Source of the DNA: an uncultured Lachnospiraceae bacterium
Lineage (GTDB): Bacteria > Bacillota > Clostridia > Lachnospirales > Lachnospiraceae
Assembly: GCA_947564645.1 (NCBI GenBank)
Contig: CANOCU010000022.1
Location: forward strand, 1-55,083
DNA length: 55,083 nt
Direction of reading: 5' to 3'
Positions 1 through 8,084 of the stretch are shown here, piece by piece (positions within the stretch are counted from its first letter, which is position 1; each line of letters begins with the position of its first letter). A program made the translations under genes and the position numbers. The notes beneath the pieces are model-generated. The model saw only the letters and a program-made list of their open reading frames with translations. It had not been told where the DNA came from and searched no databases.

Positions 1-332
1 ACATTTTATCATACATTATCTGGAAATACTTGAATTAATCAGTGTTTCCCTAGAACTTCTAGTAATCCCATTTTTAAGTTTCTCCTCTTGATATTTCATT
101 TCATAATATCATACTACACCTAATTGTATATTTCAATGTGTGGATAATAGCAATCGAAATTATTATTGATTGTTTGATAATGGTGCTTAAAGAGACCTCT
201 TGACAAGCTTAAAAATAAACTTTCACTTTGAAATTTATTGAATATCAAAATAATTGATAAGTATTTCTATACATTTGAGATACATATTTATAAGCTTTTG
301 ATGGGAGCACAATCCAGAAAAGGCAATTTGTT
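1..332. other. AT-rich stretch, no gene seen
   Basis: Very AT-rich sequence with stops in all frames. I see no convincing coding region, RNA gene or repeat. It lies downstream of the minus-strand gene that ends at 333, so it may hold its terminator or the promoter of a gene outside the window. Confidence 0.5.
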
Positions 333-1247
333 TTATTCAAAAGAAATATTATTCTGCTTTAAAAGGCTTTGCAAATAATCAATTTGTGAGGAAAGCAGTT
401 TGTTGGATACAGCCAACTGTTTATTAGCATCAGCCAATTCATTGATCTTGGGCAGATAGTATTCCTCGGATTCTCTGCGGGTATTCTCGATAATCTCTGC
501 AGAACTTGTACCAAACAGATTCAAAAGTCCTTCACATACCATGTGGGATCCTCCTTTCGGCTTGAGGTTGGCGGTCGTCAGTTGATGCATATATCTATTG
601 TATAAACTTTGATTTTGATGTTGGTGCTCTGTGTAATCGTCTGCAAGGCGGTTAATCAGCGCCGAATCCTGCAGGTGATCGGTCAGGCAGCGCAGATAAA
701 GATTCTCATCCGGCGGCAGTTCACGTGTGACGATAATTTGTATTTTAAATGTCTCTTTACTGATATAATAAATCCCCTTCCACTTTTTTGCAACTGTTAT
801 TTTTCGTTCGTCCTTGAGATGCCTTATCAGCTTTCTGGGGTAGTGGAAGGCGAGGAAGGTAATGCTGACATCAAGCCCGGTTATGGGCGTTTGCGCACTG
901 ATCTGGTCGATGAAAAGTCCGGCATACCCGATTGTTTTATAGTATGTGGCGGTAGAGACAGAAGAATGGATGCCCTTGACTTCGAACAGGTTGTAGGTTC
1001 TGAAGATCCGGGCGATCTTTTTAGGGATTTCCTGTCCGGACAGCTTCCGGATGACGAGCAGGTCGATCCGGTAACTGTTCTTGCCAAGGATATACTCTGT
1101 CAGGAATTGCAGCAGCGAGGCATAGTCACGTGGTTCGATCTCTATGGCACATGCGGCAGCCTCGTGCCAGTTGACATGACGAACTGATGGTGGAGAAGAA
1201 TTTCGCGGGACAGAAGATGTGTTTTTTGTAGATGTCATAGGTGCCAT
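333..1247 (-). CDS. PD-(D/E)XK-like protein of a Lachnospiraceae paralog family
   Basis: A 304-residue protein of unknown function. Residues 30-100 carry a pattern like the PD-(D/E)XK nuclease core: an acidic residue in YRIDLLVI (Asp62) followed by FEVKG (Glu89, Lys91). The middle has a TYYKTIGYAGLFID segment and the last 50 residues (EYYLPKINELADANKQL onward) look like a coiled coil. I recall similar proteins as multicopy, often misannotated families in Lachnospiraceae, but could not search for them. The chosen ATG has GAAAGG about 8 nt upstream; the first 23 residues are low-complexity and a later start is possible. The Rpn-type nuclease at 43558-44481 has a comparable layout. No partner gene is apparent, and nuclease activity is inference from the motif only. 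Confidence 0.6.
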   Translation of the reverse strand: MAPMTSTKNTSSVPRNSSPPSVRHVNWHEAAACAIEIEPRDYASLLQFLTEYILGKNSYRIDLLVIRKLSGQEIPKKIARIFRTYNLFEVKGIHSSVSTATYYKTIGYAGLFIDQISAQTPITGLDVSITFLAFHYPRKLIRHLKDERKITVAKKWKGIYYISKETFKIQIIVTRELPPDENLYLRCLTDHLQDSALINRLADDYTEHQHQNQSLYNRYMHQLTTANLKPKGGSHMVCEGLLNLFGTSSAEIIENTRRESEEYYLPKINELADANKQLAVSNKLLSSQIDYLQSLLKQNNISFE

Positions 1248-1527
1248 AGACGTGCCTTTCGTCAGATGAAACAGCAGGAAGGCTGCTTCGCAGTGTAAGA
1301 TGTTAAGGAACTAAGATATGTCGTGTATTGCGATGAACCTATAACAGATATACCATAAACGAGGAGGCTGTACAAATCTTTTATGAAAAACCGATGTAGA
1401 AAAATAGAAACGGAATAACGTCAATCAAAGACAAAATAACAAGATATAGTGACAAAGGGGCAATCCTGAACAGGTGACCTCAAAATATTGTATTGTGCAA
1501 TTTGCCCCGCGGGCAGAGAGCAGGGTA

Positions 1528-2781
1528 TCAGAAATAATCCGAGAAATACGCTTTCTCGACCGGGATCAGGCGTTCCAGCCATGTCAGCATATAATACTCG
1601 GTCTTGATCTTCTCATGTTCATAGAGATAGGATGGCCTCTTATAGCCCATCAGCATGGCGGTCAGGGTATTTACAGATAGTTCCACTACATTGATGGACT
1701 GATTGTTCCCGACTTGTTCGCAGATGGTCTTACCGTCATGCCAGGAGAGCATATAGTCCCCTTCGTTCCAGGGCGCCATCTCGTCGTGCACGAGAAAATG
1801 CAGCTTTAAATCTTCCGGCTGAATCTGGAACGGATATTCGGCAAGGAACTCTCTGACATCGATGATCCGCGCCATGATGTAGGGAGAGATGGTTTCCGTG
1901 ATCTCGCTGTCCTCGAACAGATAGGCCATCGGCTCACCGGAATAGTTGTCGCCCTGTACCTGAGTGATCATGGAGAAATGGGCGCTGATATAATTCCAGA
2001 GTCCATAATTGGCCTCGATATTGAGGTAGACCATTTCCTTGATATGAAAAATCTCGTTGGCGATATAATAGACTACGTAACCAAGCGGCTTGTGTTCCTT
2101 ACTGTAATAGACTGCGGCGATCATGTCGTCATTGTCCCAGCGCCAGTACTCTTCCCAGGAAAGCGCATCACGAATGAGGGCTCCGTGCCGCTGCAGGGCG
2201 AAGTAGGAATGCACATTGTGATAATCTTCGGAATCGAGGCTGACACGCTCCACCATACCGTCCACCGGACGCATCTTGGGAAGTTGTGTGTCCTTGACGG
2301 TAAATGAGAGTTTATCCGATACGATCTCCCAACCCATCTTGCGGTAAAAGGGGATTGAATAGGGGTAGAGGAAGGAGAGAAGCATCCCGTTGTGGTGTAT
2401 GTAGTCCAGGGCGTGCCGCATCAGAGCATGGATCAGTCCTCGGCCGGTATACTCGGGATAAGTGGCCACGCCGGTGATGCCGCCCATATCCATGATTGTA
2501 TCGTGAACGTTGACTTTCATGGAATAGACAACGATCATGGATGCCAGTCTGTCCTGATAGAACCAGCCCAGTACATAGGCTTCTTCCAGAATAGGACGTT
2601 TGGCGTATTTGATCTCGTCCTGTTCCCATCCGGTCTGGAACAGATCATAGGAAGTGACCTGAAACGCATACTGTAACAGAGCGTTAAACTGTTCCAGATC
2701 GCGTTTGTCAAGTTCGCGCATCTTAAATTCTCCGTTGGTTTCCAGATAAGTATAACCTGGCTGTTGTTCATCCATGCTCAT
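1528..2781 (-). CDS. Eis-type GNAT N-acetyltransferase
   Basis: A 417-residue acetyltransferase of the Eis family, which uses acetyl-CoA to acetylate amino groups of small molecules or proteins. The N-terminal GNAT domain shows the acetyl-CoA loop as GVATYPEYTGRGLIHALM (about residues 104-121), followed by FYRKMGWE typical of GNAT motif B. A second degenerate GNAT domain and a C-terminal sterol-carrier-like domain would fill residues 180-410, which fits the usual Eis length of about 400. Translation may begin at Met3 (2775), which is better spaced from the GAGG upstream. It follows the DegV gene by 17 nt and is probably cotranscribed with it. Its physiological substrate cannot be read from sequence; aminoglycoside acetylation is known for mycobacterial Eis but is not implied here. 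Confidence 0.85.
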   Translation of the reverse strand: MSMDEQQPGYTYLETNGEFKMRELDKRDLEQFNALLQYAFQVTSYDLFQTGWEQDEIKYAKRPILEEAYVLGWFYQDRLASMIVVYSMKVNVHDTIMDMGGITGVATYPEYTGRGLIHALMRHALDYIHHNGMLLSFLYPYSIPFYRKMGWEIVSDKLSFTVKDTQLPKMRPVDGMVERVSLDSEDYHNVHSYFALQRHGALIRDALSWEEYWRWDNDDMIAAVYYSKEHKPLGYVVYYIANEIFHIKEMVYLNIEANYGLWNYISAHFSMITQVQGDNYSGEPMAYLFEDSEITETISPYIMARIIDVREFLAEYPFQIQPEDLKLHFLVHDEMAPWNEGDYMLSWHDGKTICEQVGNNQSINVVELSVNTLTAMLMGYKRPSYLYEHEKIKTEYYMLTWLERLIPVEKAYFSDYF

Positions 2782-2798
2782 TGCCTCTTGATTTCCGT

Positions 2799-3683
2799 TT
2801 ATGCAAAATATTTACCGTATTTACCGTCATCCGCGTCGAAGAAGCAGAAGCCTACAAGACCGCGTCCGGTATGTGCGCCGATGGCGCAGCCGACGACGGA
2901 GATCAGGGTATCTTTCGGGTGAAAAGTCTCCTGTACCATTGAGTTTACAAATTCCAGGGATTCCCGATCTTCTCCATGACAGAGGGCAACGGTCTGGTCT
3001 TCCAGACGATAACCGTTCTCCCGGGCGTACTCGATCAGATAGCGCAGTGATTTCTTGCGGCCGCGCACGGTCTTGATGACCGCCAGGGCGCCGCTTTCGT
3101 TTACTACCAGAACAGGTTTCATGTCAAGGGTTTCTGCCAGAGTGCCCTTGAATTTGGTCAGACGACCGCCCTTGATCAGGTAAGCCAGGGTCTGTACCGT
3201 GAAAACATGGCGGATATGTGAGATATAATAATCTGCGGCTTCGATCAGTTCCTCTCTGGAAGCTCCTTTTTCCAACATGGTGACCAGTTTACTCACGAGC
3301 AGACCGAAGCCGATGGAGGCACATCTGGAATCAATGATGGTCAGATCAAAATCGGGATAGTCCTCACGGATTCCGGTAAGGGCGATGTTTGCCGCGTTGT
3401 AGGTTCCGGCGATTCCGGTAGAGAAGCACAGATAAATAATGCTGTCTCCACTCTGCGCATAAGGCAGGAAAGCGTCGGTAAACATCGCCGGGTTGATATG
3501 GTATGTCTTAACATCCCGCCTGATATCGTCCAGTATATGATAAAATTCTTCTGTCTGAATGGTCTTACCGTCCAGATAATCCACATCGTCGATCACAACA
3601 GGGGTCGGGATCACATGCAAATGATGCTGCTCAATGTAGTTTTTGGGCAGATCGCTTGCTGAATCTGTAATAATGCGAAGCAT
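2799..3683 (-). CDS. DegV family fatty-acid-binding protein
   Basis: A DegV-family protein of 294 residues. The family binds fatty acids, and some members (FakB) present them to the kinase FakA for phosphorylation at the membrane. Visible hallmarks are ITDSASDLP at the N-terminus, the STGIAGTYNAA loop, and IDSRCASIGFGL. I place the start at 3683 because GGAGGAG lies 6 nt before that ATG; an upstream in-frame ATG would put the ribosome site inside the coding region. A clear promoter lies at 3713-3741. No fakA homolog is present in the window, so a role in fatty-acid uptake is family knowledge rather than local evidence. Confidence 0.9.
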   Translation of the reverse strand: MLRIITDSASDLPKNYIEQHHLHVIPTPVVIDDVDYLDGKTIQTEEFYHILDDIRRDVKTYHINPAMFTDAFLPYAQSGDSIIYLCFSTGIAGTYNAANIALTGIREDYPDFDLTIIDSRCASIGFGLLVSKLVTMLEKGASREELIEAADYYISHIRHVFTVQTLAYLIKGGRLTKFKGTLAETLDMKPVLVVNESGALAVIKTVRGRKKSLRYLIEYARENGYRLEDQTVALCHGEDRESLEFVNSMVQETFHPKDTLISVVGCAIGAHTGRGLVGFCFFDADDGKYGKYFA

Positions 3684-3712
3684 ATGCATCTCCTCCGTTT
3701 CTCTCACGGATT

Positions 3713-3741
3713 ATTATAATGCAACGGAAAAGACTTTTCAA
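3713..3741 (-). promoter_or_regulatory. Sigma-A-type promoter for the DegV gene
   Basis: On the minus strand, TTGAAA (3736-3741) and TATAAT (3713-3718) are separated by 17 bp, about 30 bp upstream of the chosen DegV start. The consensus -10 and ideal spacing make this convincing. Confidence 0.75.
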
Positions 3742-3815
3742 GTAAACTTCCACGCGCAGAACCTGCCGCTTGACAGGCAGCATGGTCATCCATGCTATCT
3801 ATGAAAGTCTTTGTA

Positions 3816-5270
3816 TCATCCCTGATTCATCTGGTCTAACAGTTTAATCTTAATATCATATAATTTGGCGGACAGATCCACATACACTTTATGGGGATTT
3901 ACCAGTCTGCGCGTCTCATCCCAGAGGGTGCTCTGTTCTTTCTGGCAGTAATCGCGGATATCCATGACCTTCGGCGAGGTGTAGCAGCATTCGCCGCCCC
4001 GGAATACCGGTATCATAAGCTCGCGGAGGGTATAACTGCCGCCGGGCAGCTTCGTTTTCTTCCAGGGCTCGTTAGGGTCAAAAAGAAGCAAAGGTTCGCC
4101 TTCGTCGAAAGTTTCTTCCACCAGGCAGATCAGGTCTGCCTTTACCTTGCCGGTCTCCTTCTCGTATACGCGGTAAATTGTCTTGTTACCAGGATTAGTC
4201 ACCTTCTCCGAATTTTCGGATAACTTGATCTTCGGAATGAATCTGCCGTCTTCCCCCATAATGGCCGCCAGCTTATATACGCCGCCGAAGGACGGGCAGT
4301 CCTTGGAAGTGATCAGGTGGGTGCCCACGCCCCAGGAAGTGATAGCAGCGCCCTGTTCTTTCAGGCTCTGGATGAGAAATTCGTCCAGGTCGTTGGAGGC
4401 GGAGATGACTGCGTCCGGAAAGCCTGCATCGTCTAACATCCTGCGGGCCTTCTTGGACAGATAGGCAAGGTCACCGCTGTCTAAGCGAATGCCGTAGAAG
4501 GTCAGGGGAATGCCGGACTCGCGCATCTGACGAAAGACGCGGATGGCATTGGGTACGCCGGATTTTAAGGTGTCGTAAGTGTCTACCAGGAGGATGCAGG
4601 CGGAAGGATACATATCCGCATAAGTCTTGAAAGCAGTATACTCGTCAGGGAAACTCATGATCCAGCTGTGAGCATGGGTGCCTTTTACCGGCACGTCAAA
4701 AAGCTGCCCGCACAGGACGTTGGAGGTGCCGATACAGCCGCCGATGACAGCAGCTCTGGCGCCATAAGTGCCGGCATCCGGCCCCTGCGCCCGGCGCAGG
4801 CCGAATTCCATGATGCCGTCGCCGTGGGCGGCATAGCAGACTCTGGCGGCCTTGGTGGCGATCAGACTCTGATGATTGATGATATTTAAGATAGCCGTCT
4901 CCACAAGCTGTGCCTGCATGATCGGCGCGATCACTTTGACTAAAGGCTCCCGCGGAAAGACCACTGTGCCTTCCGGGATGGCATAGATATCGCCGGTGAA
5001 CTTGAAATCTTTCAGATAATCCAGGAAGTCCTGGTCAAAAATACCGAGGCCTGCCAGATAGGCGATGTCGTCTTCGCTAAAGTGCAGTTCCTTGATATAC
5101 TGGATCAGCTGCTCTAAGCCTGCCGCGATGGCGAAGCCGCCGTCACAGGGGTTACTGCGGTAGAAAGCATCGAAGATCACGGTCTCGTTGCGGTCCTTGT
5201 GTTTGAAGTAACCCTGCATCATGGTCAACTCATATAAATCCGTAAGCAGGGTCAGGTTTTGTCTGTCCAT
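3816..5270 (-). CDS. pncB: Nicotinate phosphoribosyltransferase
   Basis: A 484-residue enzyme that joins nicotinate to PRPP to make nicotinate mononucleotide in NAD salvage. The N-terminus LTDLYELTMMQGYF is characteristic, as are the central EFGLRRAQGPDAG loop (about residue 160), LVDTYDTLKSGV and LDSGDLAYLS, which line the phosphoribosyl site. Length matches the bacterial long form. Start chosen at 5270 because TGGAGG lies 7 nt upstream; an in-frame ATG at 5291 lacks a site. It is a single gene, with two small hairpins in the 3760-3810 region downstream. Confidence 0.95.
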   Translation of the reverse strand: MDRQNLTLLTDLYELTMMQGYFKHKDRNETVIFDAFYRSNPCDGGFAIAAGLEQLIQYIKELHFSEDDIAYLAGLGIFDQDFLDYLKDFKFTGDIYAIPEGTVVFPREPLVKVIAPIMQAQLVETAILNIINHQSLIATKAARVCYAAHGDGIMEFGLRRAQGPDAGTYGARAAVIGGCIGTSNVLCGQLFDVPVKGTHAHSWIMSFPDEYTAFKTYADMYPSACILLVDTYDTLKSGVPNAIRVFRQMRESGIPLTFYGIRLDSGDLAYLSKKARRMLDDAGFPDAVISASNDLDEFLIQSLKEQGAAITSWGVGTHLITSKDCPSFGGVYKLAAIMGEDGRFIPKIKLSENSEKVTNPGNKTIYRVYEKETGKVKADLICLVEETFDEGEPLLLFDPNEPWKKTKLPGGSYTLRELMIPVFRGGECCYTSPKVMDIRDYCQKEQSTLWDETRRLVNPHKVYVDLSAKLYDIKIKLLDQMNQG

Positions 5271-5376
5271 TTTCTTTCCTCCATCCGTCACTGTTTTTGT
5301 GGGAAATTATGCCAGGCATCCTGTGCGTTGCCTGCTTATAGCATTTTACACCAAATGGACTAAATAGGGAAGCGTT

Positions 5377-6204
5377 TTATCCCTTCACGGCGCCGGCCAT
5401 CATGCCTTTGATCAGCTTATCCTGCCCAAATGCGAAGGCAATGGCCATGGGAAGGACTGACAATACCAAAACCGCAAAAAGCATAGGCACATTACTTCCG
5501 TACTGGCTCTTATAATTCCAGAGGGCGAGCGGCAGCGTTCGCGTATTGGGTGATTGTGTGAGCACCAGTGCGAAGCCAAATTCATTCCACATCGATATCA
5601 TGTCATAGATTGCCACGGTGATGATACCGGCTTTGGAGAGAGGCGTGACGATGGACAGGAAGAATCTGAAGTGTCCGCAGCCGTCGATCCAGGCAGATTC
5701 CTCGAGTTCGATCGGGATTTCTTTCATAAAGTTTGTCAGAATGAAGATTGTGATCGGCAGATTAAAGGCGACATAGGGACCGACAAGAGCTGCGATCGTA
5801 TCGTACAGGCCGATCTTCCTTGTCAGGAGATAGATCGGGATGAGCGCTACGTGGATGGAGATCGCCATACTAGCGACTACCAGCATAAAGAGTAATTGCA
5901 CCCACCGCAGGCGGATACGGGAAAAGGCATAGGAAGCGCACAGGGCGATGCCGAGCAGGATGAGCAGTGAAACGACGGCTACGACGATACTGTTCTTAAA
6001 ATAGCTGAAGATGCCGTCCGTGACTACTTTCACGTAATTGGAGATCTTAAATTCTTCCGGGATGGTAAAAAACCCGTTTCTCCCATAATCCTGTGAGGAT
6101 TTCAGAGAATTAATGATCATCATGTAGAAAGGCAGCAGAGAGAGCGCCAGAAAAAGGGCGGCGTAGACTCCGATTAAGATTTTGACAGTGTACTTTTTGA
6201 GCAT
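5377..6204 (-). CDS. Carbohydrate ABC transporter permease (MalG/UgpE type)
   Basis: A 275-residue inner-membrane subunit of a sugar ABC importer with about six transmembrane helices. The EAA loop that docks the ATPase reads ESAWIDGCGHFRFF near residue 185. The C-terminus ends in KGMMAGAVKG, typical of MalG-type permeases. It starts 6 nt after the preceding permease gene and is the last gene of a leftward operon with the glycyl radical enzyme. No ATP-binding subunit is encoded nearby, so a shared MsmX-type ATPase elsewhere is expected. The matching binding protein is probably the divergent lipoprotein gene at 10619. Confidence 0.9.
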   Translation of the reverse strand: MLKKYTVKILIGVYAALFLALSLLPFYMMIINSLKSSQDYGRNGFFTIPEEFKISNYVKVVTDGIFSYFKNSIVVAVVSLLILLGIALCASYAFSRIRLRWVQLLFMLVVASMAISIHVALIPIYLLTRKIGLYDTIAALVGPYVAFNLPITIFILTNFMKEIPIELEESAWIDGCGHFRFFLSIVTPLSKAGIITVAIYDMISMWNEFGFALVLTQSPNTRTLPLALWNYKSQYGSNVPMLFAVLVLSVLPMAIAFAFGQDKLIKGMMAGAVKG

Positions 6205-6210
6205 GATCAG

Positions 6211-7095
6211 TTATTCCTCCTTTGCGTCGCGGTTGATCAGATATTGGAATAGATAGGTGAAAGTGGTAATGATTAAAAACATGCCTACGGCGACCGTGGC
6301 GCCGTATCCCATCTGCCTGGACTTGAAGGTCAGACGGTACATATAAGTAGCCATCAGATCGGACGAGTAATTGGGTCCGCCCTCTGTCATGATGTAGACC
6401 AGGTCGAAGTATTTCAATGAACCGATCAGAGACAGCGTGCAGGCAGTCTTGATGGAATTTTTCAGTAAGGGCAGCGCAATGCTGAAAAAGTACTGTCTCA
6501 GATTGGCGCTGTCAATCACTGCAGCCTCGTAAAGCTCCTGGGGCAGTCCGCTGAATGCAGCCAGGTAAAATACCATATAATACGGAACGGCAGTCCAGCA
6601 GATCACAGAGAACACGGCCAGAAGGGATGTGTGCGGATTCCCCAGTACATCTACGGTTCCGCCGCCAAACAGTCTGGAGACCGTTGTAAAGATGCCGTTT
6701 CGCGGCGTATAGAGGAAGGAGAACAATAAACCAACGGCGGTGGTGGAAAACAGGCTGGGCAGATAGTAGATTACCTTGAGAATGCCGGATTTTCTGCCCA
6801 TGCGGTCAAGCATAAAGGCCAATGTGACGGCCAGAGGCATCTGTACAATAATAGAAAGAACCGCGATCAATATGTTATGCAGGGCAGCGGTAAAGAAGTA
6901 CTTATCATGAAGCAGGGTTTTCCAGTTCTGAAGACCGACGTTAATTTTGTTGGGACTGATCCCGTTCCAATCCAGCGTACTTAAATGAAAAACATCTACA
7001 ACAGGATAGAAAATATAAACGATTATAAAAAAGAATGCGGGCATTAGGAAGAGCGCCGCAGTCATATTCAGTTTCGGGTTTCCTCTTTTTTGCAT
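6211..7095 (-). CDS. Sugar ABC transporter permease (MalF/UgpA type)
   Basis: The partner membrane subunit of the same importer, 294 residues, with six predicted helices and an EAA loop EAAVIDSANLRQYF near residue 205. Two adjacent ATG codons (ATGATG) overlap the stop of the activase gene. AGGAGG is 3 nt from the first and 6 nt from the second, so I chose the second. The overlap implies translational coupling with the activase. The protein ends with NRDAKEE, an ordinary cytoplasmic tail. Substrate cannot be read from the permease; the catabolic genes point to a sugar, sugar acid or deoxysugar derivative. Confidence 0.9.
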   Translation of the reverse strand: MQKRGNPKLNMTAALFLMPAFFFIIVYIFYPVVDVFHLSTLDWNGISPNKINVGLQNWKTLLHDKYFFTAALHNILIAVLSIIVQMPLAVTLAFMLDRMGRKSGILKVIYYLPSLFSTTAVGLLFSFLYTPRNGIFTTVSRLFGGGTVDVLGNPHTSLLAVFSVICWTAVPYYMVFYLAAFSGLPQELYEAAVIDSANLRQYFFSIALPLLKNSIKTACTLSLIGSLKYFDLVYIMTEGGPNYSSDLMATYMYRLTFKSRQMGYGATVAVGMFLIITTFTYLFQYLINRDAKEE

Positions 7096-8033
7096 CATAT
7101 ACCTCCTGATAGGGTGACGGTTCTTGAACCGTCACGGAATAACACTTTGACAGTATCAAAACAGGCTGCAAGCCGGATCAGGCTTTCCCGGGTCGGCGGA
7201 TGAAGGGCGTCAAGCGCCGCATGTTCTCTGGACAGACTGTCGTATTTCTTAAGGCCATATTCATGATAGGGCATAAGTTCCAGATACAGCGGATGTAAGA
7301 TGCCGCTGATCCGGGTATTCAGCATGTGCATTACCGCTTCGCTGTCATTTACACCGGGAATGACCGGGACTCTGATCACGTATGGAAGGCCGCTTTGTTC
7401 CAGGATCCTGAAATTTTGAAGGATCAGTTCGTTGGAGACACCGGTTGCCGCTTTGTGCATTTCGGGATCCGGGTGCTTAATGTCTGCCAGAATTAGATCC
7501 GTAACGGGCAGTACGGTACTCAGAGATTCCCAAGGTACGTTCAGCGCAGTCTCAATGGCGGTGTGGATCCTCTGTTCCTGCAGGATCGTAAAGAACCGAT
7601 GTACAAAGGCAGGCTGCAGCAGAGGTTCGCCTCCGGAGACGGTGACGCCGCCTCCGGAATGCATAAAGAACGCTCTGTCGCGGAGGACAATTCCGGCAAG
7701 TTCTTCGGGGGTTATGCTTTCTCCGGTCCTGACCAGACTGCCGGAAGGGCAGTTTAGCGCGCATTTGCCGCATTTCGTGCACGGAGCGCGGTGAAAATCA
7801 TGCGTGCGGCTGTCAGGGTCTATTCTGTGACAATGCCGGTCACAGACTTCCTGACATCTGCCGCATAGAATGCAGCGGTCAACGAAAAACTGAATCTCCG
7901 GTTCTGGCAAAAGAGATTCCGGATTATGGCACCAGAAGCAGTGCATACTGCAGCCCTTGAAAAACACGGTAGTGCGGATGCCCGGGCCGTCATGCAGCGA
8001 CATCCGTTGTATATCAAAAATCGTTCCGGTCAT
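7095..8033 (-). CDS. Glycyl-radical enzyme activase (radical SAM)
   Basis: A 312-residue PflA-type activase. It reductively cleaves S-adenosylmethionine and abstracts hydrogen from the glycyl residue of its partner enzyme. The radical SAM cluster motif is CSMHCFWC near residue 29. It is followed by a two-cluster ferredoxin insert with CILCGRCQEVC and CTKCGKCALNC, a layout common to activases of non-pyruvate-formate-lyase glycyl radical enzymes. SGGEPLLQ (residues about 133-140) is the SAM-binding GGE motif. It lies 51 nt downstream of the glycyl radical enzyme gene, its obvious substrate, and overlaps the next permease gene. Start supported by GGAGG, although the spacing (about 13 nt) is long. 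Confidence 0.95.
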   Translation of the reverse strand: MTGTIFDIQRMSLHDGPGIRTTVFFKGCSMHCFWCHNPESLLPEPEIQFFVDRCILCGRCQEVCDRHCHRIDPDSRTHDFHRAPCTKCGKCALNCPSGSLVRTGESITPEELAGIVLRDRAFFMHSGGGVTVSGGEPLLQPAFVHRFFTILQEQRIHTAIETALNVPWESLSTVLPVTDLILADIKHPDPEMHKAATGVSNELILQNFRILEQSGLPYVIRVPVIPGVNDSEAVMHMLNTRISGILHPLYLELMPYHEYGLKKYDSLSREHAALDALHPPTRESLIRLAACFDTVKVLFRDGSRTVTLSGGI

Positions 8034-8084
8034 AATTATGTCTGTACCTCCATGCCGCCAATACCTGTAAAAAGGGGTGGCGCG

